This document shows positions 53,654-57,560 of a DNA stretch of 57,560 nt, piece by piece. The stretch comes from an uncultured Acidimicrobiales bacterium (lineage in GTDB: Bacteria > Actinomycetota > Acidimicrobiia > Acidimicrobiales > SZUA-35). The first letter of the stretch is position 1, and every line of letters starts with the position of its first letter. A model generated the notes under the pieces. It was not told the DNA's origin. It made no database searches and saw only the letters and a list, made by a program, of their open reading frames with translations. The position numbers and the translations under genes are program-made. The stretch covers positions 1-57,560 of the forward strand of contig CALLGK010000103.1 in the NCBI GenBank assembly GCA_938009905.1, in the 5' to 3' direction.

Positions 53654-53683
53654 GAGTGCTGATCTGTCGAGTGCTGATCTGTC
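53654..53683. repeat. 15-bp tandem duplication upstream of the trm112-like gene
   Basis: GAGTGCTGATCTGTC occurs twice in a row (53654-53668 and 53669-53683), followed by a partial third, GAGTCGG. It ends about 10 bp before the TACCCT -10 box of the next gene, changing the -35 neighbourhood. Confidence 0.8.
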
Positions 53684-53692
53684 GAGTCGGCC

Positions 53693-53698
53693 TACCCT
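53693..53698 (+). promoter_or_regulatory. Leaderless -10 element of the trm112-like gene
   Basis: TACCCT, 7 nt, ATG 53706. Confidence 0.5.
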
Positions 53699-53705
53699 GG
53701 GACAC

Positions 53706-53942
53706 ATGACACTCGACTCGCAGCTACTCGCGATTCTCGCCTGCCCAGACGATAAGGGCCCGCTTCTCTATTTCGAGGACGAGTCCGCTCTCTACAACCC
53801 TCGTACGCAGCGTCGGTATCGAATCGACGATGACATTCCCGTGATGCTTATCGACGAGTCTGAGGTTGTCGACGACGCAGAGCACACCCGACTCACCGCC
53901 AAGGCGGAGAGCGACGGCATCACCCCAACCTTCGACGCCTGA
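53706..53942 (+). CDS. Trm112-like/UPF0434 small protein
   Basis: A 78-residue protein: LDSQLLAILACPDDKGPLLYFEDESALYNPRTQRRYRIDDDIPVML is the UPF0434/Trm112 fold. Usual members have two CxxC-type pairs for zinc; here one cysteine (ACPDDKG) remains and the others are lost, so zinc is doubtful. In other organisms Trm112 supports methyltransferases. The start is set by a leaderless box; the longer frame from 53619 would only translate the tandem repeat. Confidence 0.75.
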   Translation: MTLDSQLLAILACPDDKGPLLYFEDESALYNPRTQRRYRIDDDIPVMLIDESEVVDDAEHTRLTAKAESDGITPTFDA

Positions 53943-53953
53943 TCGGACATCGC

Positions 53954-54397
53954 ATGGCTACCGAGACGTTCAACATCAGCTCACCTCTCGGCCAGGCTGA
54001 GGCCTTTGCCATGCTGGCTGATCTCACCAGAGTCAACGAGTGGGATCGGGGCGTCACCAACGCCAAACAAGTTGAAGGCGACGGGCCCGCGCTGGGAGCC
54101 AAGTACGAGGTGACCGTGACCGGCTTCGACGGCAAGCCAGCCCAGGTTGTCTACGAGCTCACCGAGTTCGACGCCCCGAACCGGTTCGTGATGATTGGTG
54201 AGCACGCCACCTTCCGGGCCCACGACACGCTCACGTTGACGTCAGAGGTCGACGGCTGCACCCTCGAATATGTCGGCTCGCTCGAGTTGATGGGTGACGA
54301 TGCGCCGCTCACGCCAGAACAACTCGAGAGCGTGTTCACCAAAGTTGCCGCCGTCGCTGAGTCCGGGCTCACGAGCTTCCTGCAAGCCGACGGCTAG
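53954..54397 (+). CDS. SRPBCC (START-like) family protein
   Basis: A 147-residue helix-grip protein: TFNISSPLGQAEAFAMLADLTRVNEWDRGVTNAKQVEG at the start, YEVTVTGFDGKPAQVVYELTEFDAPNRFVMIGEH in the middle and a long C-terminal helix. Family members bind hydrophobic ligands; polyketide cyclases and CoxG-like proteins are relatives. The substrate is unknown. It follows the Trm112-like gene by 11 bp. Its stop overlaps the stop of the opposite gene in CTAG. Confidence 0.75.
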   Translation: MATETFNISSPLGQAEAFAMLADLTRVNEWDRGVTNAKQVEGDGPALGAKYEVTVTGFDGKPAQVVYELTEFDAPNRFVMIGEHATFRAHDTLTLTSEVDGCTLEYVGSLELMGDDAPLTPEQLESVFTKVAAVAESGLTSFLQADG

Positions 54398-55020
54398 CTG
54401 CCCTGGCCCCCTGCGGGCTGGACGGTGACCGAGTAGGGCCGCACGTATCGCAGACCTCGCTTGGTCTGCATATGCACGGCAACGAACCACGTCGGTCTGA
54501 AGAGAGCCTTTGCGGGGACTGTTCCTGTGAATCGCGTTTGGAGGGCCGTCTCGGAACCTTGAACGTCGACACGAGCTAGTTCGGCGTCGACTTCCCGCGT
54601 GGTTGTCTTGGTTCGTTTGTGGTCGTGAGTTCGGCCCGTTGTTGTGCGGGTGGCCAGCATCTCCACTCGGCGAACTCGTTCCGGCGCGCATCCAATGTCG
54701 ACCGTGACGGACTCGCCGGCTACAACGTCTCCGATGACGACCACCGGGGGAGTGAATTGGGCTCTGGCCCATCGGTCGATGCCGACCATCAGGGCGATGG
54801 GCACGGCGAACCCGGTGAAGATCGCGAATGTCGCGGCAGTTCCGGTTTCCCAACCCAGGGCGATCAGGCCGTTGGTGCCACCCCACAGCCACAACACCAA
54901 GGCCGCAAAGCTCGCCAGCATCACGACGGTCTCCTGAGATTTGGTCAACCTCGACGTGTAGCCGGAGCGTTCGACGCTCAGCTTGGTCGCACCTTCGGGA
55001 GTCGACGGCTCAGACCACAT
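54394..55020 (-). CDS. Membrane-anchored protein of unknown function
   Basis: A 208-residue protein with two close membrane segments (about residues 33-52 and 58-78) and a soluble beta-rich C-terminal part (VVVIGDVVAGESVTVDIGCAPERVRRVEMLATRTTTG... FTGTVPAKALF). I recognise no family with confidence. ATG 55020 is supported by TAGGGT 7 nt upstream. Confidence 0.55.
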   Translation of the reverse strand: MWSEPSTPEGATKLSVERSGYTSRLTKSQETVVMLASFAALVLWLWGGTNGLIALGWETGTAATFAIFTGFAVPIALMVGIDRWARAQFTPPVVVIGDVVAGESVTVDIGCAPERVRRVEMLATRTTTGRTHDHKRTKTTTREVDAELARVDVQGSETALQTRFTGTVPAKALFRPTWFVAVHMQTKRGLRYVRPYSVTVQPAGGQGS

Positions 55021-55027
55021 CGCCGAG

Positions 55028-55033
55028 ACCCTA
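55028..55033 (-). promoter_or_regulatory. Leaderless -10 element of the gene at 54394-55020
   Basis: Minus-strand TAGGGT, CTCGGCG, ATG (first base 55020). Confidence 0.45.
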
Positions 55034-55213
55034 GAGGAGTAGCGGTTCGCCCAATCAGCGGGTGTGACATAAGCGTCTGGGCTATCTCGCTTGAAAACCT
55101 GGACCGCGGAGACCCAGTCGGTACCCTGTGGGACGGGTTTGCGGGCTGTTGTGACCTGGGCCAGTTGGCCTCAGCCCTCCCAATATCTGAACGACCCAAC
55201 GGGAGAAATCACT

Positions 55214-56686
55214 ATGACCGCAACAAGCTCACGACCGCGCACGGTTGGCGAGGGCGACTACAAGGTTGCCGACCTCAACCTGGCCGGCGCCGGCCGCAAG
55301 CAGATTGAACTTGCCGAGCACGAGATGCCCGGCCTCATGTCGATCCGAGCCGAGTACTACGACGAGCAGCCCCTTGCTGGCGCTCGCATCATGGGCTCGC
55401 TCCACATGACCACCCAGACCGCCGTTCTCATCGAGACGCTTCGAGTGCTTGGCGCCGAGGTCCGTTGGGTGAGCTGCAACATCTTCTCAACCGACGATCA
55501 GGCCGCTGCTGCGGTTGTCGTTGGGCCAGAAGGCACCGTCGACAACCCCACCGGCGTTCCGGTCTATGCCTGGAAGGGCGAGACGCTCGAGGAGTACTGG
55601 TGGTGCACCGAGCAGGCACTTCGTTGGCCAGGCCACGACGGCTGCAACCTGATCCTCGACGATGGTGGCGACGCCACGATGCTCGTGCACAAGGGTGCTG
55701 AGTACGAGGCCGCCGGCTCAGTTCCGGATGCGACCGATGACGACCCAGACGAGTGGCACGTCATCATCGACACACTCAAGCGTCTTCAGGAAGAAGACAA
55801 CACGCTCTTCACGCGCATGGCCCCCGGCATCCGTGGTGTGTCCGAAGAGACCACCACCGGTGTGCACCGTCTCTACGAGATGCGCGACAACGGAACGCTT
55901 CGCTTCCCGGCCATCAACGTGAACGACGCAGTGACCAAGTCGAAGTTCGACAACAAGTACGGCACCCGTCACAGCCTGCTCGACGGCATCAACCGCGGCA
56001 CCGACGTCATGATCGGCGGCAAGGTCGCCCTCGTGCTCGGCTACGGCGACGTCGGCAAGGGTTGCGCCGAGGCGCTCCGAGGCCAGGGTGCCCGCGTCGT
56101 GATCACCGAGATCGACCCCATCTGCGCCCTGCAGGCAGCGATGGACGGCTACGAGGTCAACACGATCGAGCAGATGCTCGACAAGGCCGACATCTTCATC
56201 ACATCAACCGGCAACAAAGACATCATCTCGGCCGAGATGATGAGTCGAATGAAGCAGGGTGCGATCGTTGGCAACATCGGTCACTTCGACAACGAGATCG
56301 ACATGGCCGGTCTCTACCGTCAGTCCGACATCCAGCGCATCAACATCAAGCCGCAGGTCGACGAGTTCCGCTTCCCAGACGGCAAGTCGATCATCGTGCT
56401 GTCGGAAGGTCGCTTGCTCAACCTCGGTAACGCCACCGGCCACCCGAGCTTCGTGATGAGCGCCAGCTTCACCAACCAGGTGCTGGCTCAGATCGAACTG
56501 CACCAGAACGCCGAGAGCTACGAGACGCTGTCGGTCACGACGCTTCCGAAGGTGCTCGACGAGAAGGTGGCTCGACTGCACCTTGATGCCCTCGGTGTGA
56601 AGCTCACCAAGCTCACTCAAGAGCAGGCCGATTACATCGGTGTGCCGGTCGAAGGCCCCTACAAGCCAGACCATTACCGCTACTAA
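55214..56686 (+). CDS. ahcY: S-adenosylhomocysteine hydrolase (adenosylhomocysteinase)
   Basis: A 490-residue NAD-dependent enzyme that splits S-adenosylhomocysteine into adenosine and homocysteine, recycling the product of methyltransferases. Motifs are [67 protein letters not shown] and the NAD-binding [32 protein letters not shown] and the C-terminal KPDHYRY, whose last Lys/Tyr reach into the partner subunit NAD site, are intact. ATG 55214 has GGGAG about 8 nt upstream. The 193-bp leader region contains no riboswitch I can recognise. A strong terminator follows. Confidence 0.95.
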   Translation: MTATSSRPRTVGEGDYKVADLNLAGAGRKQIELAEHEMPGLMSIRAEYYDEQPLAGARIMGSLHMTTQTAVLIETLRVLGAEVRWVSCNIFSTDDQAAAAVVVGPEGTVDNPTGVPVYAWKGETLEEYWWCTEQALRWPGHDGCNLILDDGGDATMLVHKGAEYEAAGSVPDATDDDPDEWHVIIDTLKRLQEEDNTLFTRMAPGIRGVSEETTTGVHRLYEMRDNGTLRFPAINVNDAVTKSKFDNKYGTRHSLLDGINRGTDVMIGGKVALVLGYGDVGKGCAEALRGQGARVVITEIDPICALQAAMDGYEVNTIEQMLDKADIFITSTGNKDIISAEMMSRMKQGAIVGNIGHFDNEIDMAGLYRQSDIQRINIKPQVDEFRFPDGKSIIVLSEGRLLNLGNATGHPSFVMSASFTNQVLAQIELHQNAESYETLSVTTLPKVLDEKVARLHLDALGVKLTKLTQEQADYIGVPVEGPYKPDHYRY

Positions 56687-56731
56687 GAGCGGACGCGGGC
56701 CTCACCGCCCGCCACAATCCACCGTCTCTTC

Positions 56732-56790
56732 CCGTTCTGGAGGCCGCAGAGTACGAAAACGTGCTCTATGGCCTCCAGAACGGTGTTTTT
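56732..56790 (+). terminator. Rho-independent terminator of ahcY (extended dispersed repeat)
   Basis: Left arm 56732-56755 pairs with right arm 56760-56783 around AAAA: 24 positions with two G-U wobbles and one C-A mismatch. TGTTTTT (56784-56790) follows. Its central 42 nt are copy 3 of the dispersed repeat, so that family may be terminators. Confidence 0.85.
56737..56778. repeat. Dispersed 42-nt hairpin repeat, copy 3
   Basis: CTGGAGGCCGCAGAGTAC, loop GAAAAC, GTGCTCTATGGCCTCCAG. It has the same 18-6-18 layout as the copies at 16991 and 19888, with compensating changes in the stem. Confidence 0.8.
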
Positions 56791-56813
56791 CGGGCGAGTT
56801 TGGGGTGTGGGCG

Positions 56814-56819
56814 TAGGTT
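56814..56819 (+). promoter_or_regulatory. Leaderless -10 element of comF
   Basis: TAGGTT, 6 nt, GTG 56826. Confidence 0.45.
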
Positions 56820-56825
56820 TGGACC

Positions 56826-57419
56826 GTGTTTTTCGAACGGTGCTGTCCCGGATGTGGCCAGCCGGCTCGCACGTTTTGCGGCGACTGCTGGCCAGACGCC
56901 GCACCGATCTCGGTCGACGTTGCCGGGCTCGACTCACTGGCTGCGGTTGCGAGCTACGACGACCGGGTTGCCGCGGTGGTGATCGCGGCCAAGAACGGGG
57001 GTCGACGCGACATCTTGCGGGTGCTCGCCCGATCACTTGCGGCTCGATCGGTTGCGCTGCGCTCGGCTGGCTGCGAGTTCGACTGCGTTACCTGGGTGCC
57101 CGCCAGCCCCGCGCAACGTCAGGCCCGTGGCTTCGATCAGGGACGAGTGTTGGCCCGGTCGACGGCGAGGGCCCTTGGCATTCCCCACCGGCGATTCCTG
57201 ACCAGACGAGGCGACGCACAGAAGGGCGGCAGCCGCTCCATCCGGCTGGCTGGTCCGGATGTGCGGGCTACGTCGTCGCCACCTCCACGACTCCTTCTCG
57301 TTGACGACGTGGTCACCACTGGCGGGTCAATGTCAACCAGCGCAGCGGCATTGCGGGCCGCCGGTGCTCGGCATGTGTGCGGCGTCGCCCTCGCCGTTGT
57401 GGCCAGAAGTCAGGCCTGA
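56826..57419 (+). CDS. comF: ComF family protein (phosphoribosyltransferase-like)
   Basis: A 197-residue protein. The N-terminal zinc site is CCPGCGQPARTFCGDC; a hinge leads to a type I phosphoribosyltransferase fold: VTWVPASPAQRQARGFDQGRVLAR and the PRPP loop LLLVDDVVTTGGSM. ComF helps natural DNA uptake in several bacteria; in others a nucleotide role is proposed. No other competence gene is in view. The GTG 56826 start is supported by the leaderless box. Confidence 0.85.
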   Translation: MFFERCCPGCGQPARTFCGDCWPDAAPISVDVAGLDSLAAVASYDDRVAAVVIAAKNGGRRDILRVLARSLAARSVALRSAGCEFDCVTWVPASPAQRQARGFDQGRVLARSTARALGIPHRRFLTRRGDAQKGGSRSIRLAGPDVRATSSPPPRLLLVDDVVTTGGSMSTSAAALRAAGARHVCGVALAVVARSQA

Positions 57420-57492
57420 GCACACCGTCCGGCACAGCGGCGCTGGGTCACGTACTATCTGGTTCAACAACAACCCACCGAAAGGATCCTCC

Positions 57493-57560
57493 ATGGAGGT
57501 CACGGTCAGCGGTCGTCACACAACAGTTTCGGAATCACTCCGACGACAGGCAGTGGATAA
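57493..57560 (+). CDS. hpf: Ribosome hibernation-promoting factor (HPF/RaiA), N-terminal fragment
   Basis: Only the first 22 full codons are inside the window (EVTVSGRHTTVSESLRRQAV). This opening matches long HPF proteins, which begin I/V-x-V-x-GRHxxVS. HPF dimerises 70S ribosomes in stationary phase. AAAGGA (57481-57486) lies 6 nt before ATG 57493, and TACTAT (57453-57458) may be the -10. This is a leadered start, unlike many neighbours. It continues past the right edge. Confidence 0.78.
   Translation, partial: MEVTVSGRHTTVSESLRRQAVD

Noticed and set aside
55034-55213. SAH or SAM riboswitch upstream of ahcY.
   Set aside because: I compared the leader with the SAH and SAM-I core motifs I know and found neither the conserved stem bases nor the junction pattern. 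A covariance search would settle it.

Overview
The window is chromosomal DNA of a high-GC Actinomycetota bacterium. Dense same-strand gene packing, coenzyme F420 genes (cofE, cofD), a mycothiol-isomerase-like DinB protein, DUF2330 and DUF5719 proteins, HxlR/TetR/LCP families and many leaderless promoters (TANNNT placed 6-7 nt before the start codon) all point there. Acidimicrobiia (Ilumatobacter-like) is my best guess, but that is an inference. I see no rRNA, tRNA, CRISPR array, insertion sequence or phage gene. No gene-free stretch exceeds 300 bases. The longest are 44429-44645, 43502-43699 and 55021-55213.

Layout. 2-5681: hydantoinase tail, glutaryl-CoA dehydrogenase, acetyltransferase, YceH, a second acyl-CoA dehydrogenase and thiamine pyrophosphokinase. 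5678-14190: envelope-glycan region with an LCP ligase, UDP-glucose dehydrogenase, UDP-xylose synthase, three glycosyltransferases and mannose-1-phosphate guanylyltransferase. 14219-33172: mixed housekeeping and regulation, including DUF402, DUF2330, ABC-F, an aminotransferase, NDH-2 under a Rex-type operator, a NYN protein, a lipoprotein, a ComB-like protein, an HxlR regulator with twin operators, a Ski2-like helicase, TetR, thioredoxin, a probable selenoprotein, VOC, CofE and MOSC. 33182-41543: CofD, GDP-mannose dehydratase and reductase, then a giant membrane GT2, DUF5719 and a thioredoxin-like protein. 41540-44843: FtsH, CPBP protease and a zinc ribbon. 44919-53647: membrane protein, GtrA-GT2 fusion, phosphomannomutase, mannose-6-phosphate isomerase and a second multipass membrane protein. 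53706-57560: Trm112, SRPBCC, a membrane protein, S-adenosylhomocysteinase, ComF and the start of hpf.

How the genes work together. ManA, ManB and ManC (three loci) make GDP-mannose, which Gmd and the reductase would turn into GDP-6-deoxyhexose (probably GDP-D-rhamnose). Ugd and Uxs make UDP-glucuronate and UDP-xylose. The glycosyltransferases, GT-C-like membrane proteins and LCP protein would assemble and attach the glycan.

Most notable. (1) A carboxymuconolactone decarboxylase/AhpD-like gene has an in-frame TGA exactly at the second cysteine of its CxxC motif. A SECIS-like hairpin follows, a strong inverted repeat overlaps its promoter, and a thioredoxin gene is translationally coupled downstream; I read it as a CxxU selenoprotein. 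(2) A perfect Rex-type palindrome sits in the NDH-2 promoter. (3) Twin HxlR-type operators lie on two divergent start sites. (4) A family of 42-nt hairpin repeats (18-6-18) occurs three times, once supplying a gene's stop codon. (5) ugd and gmd have codon use unlike each other and unlike their neighbours.
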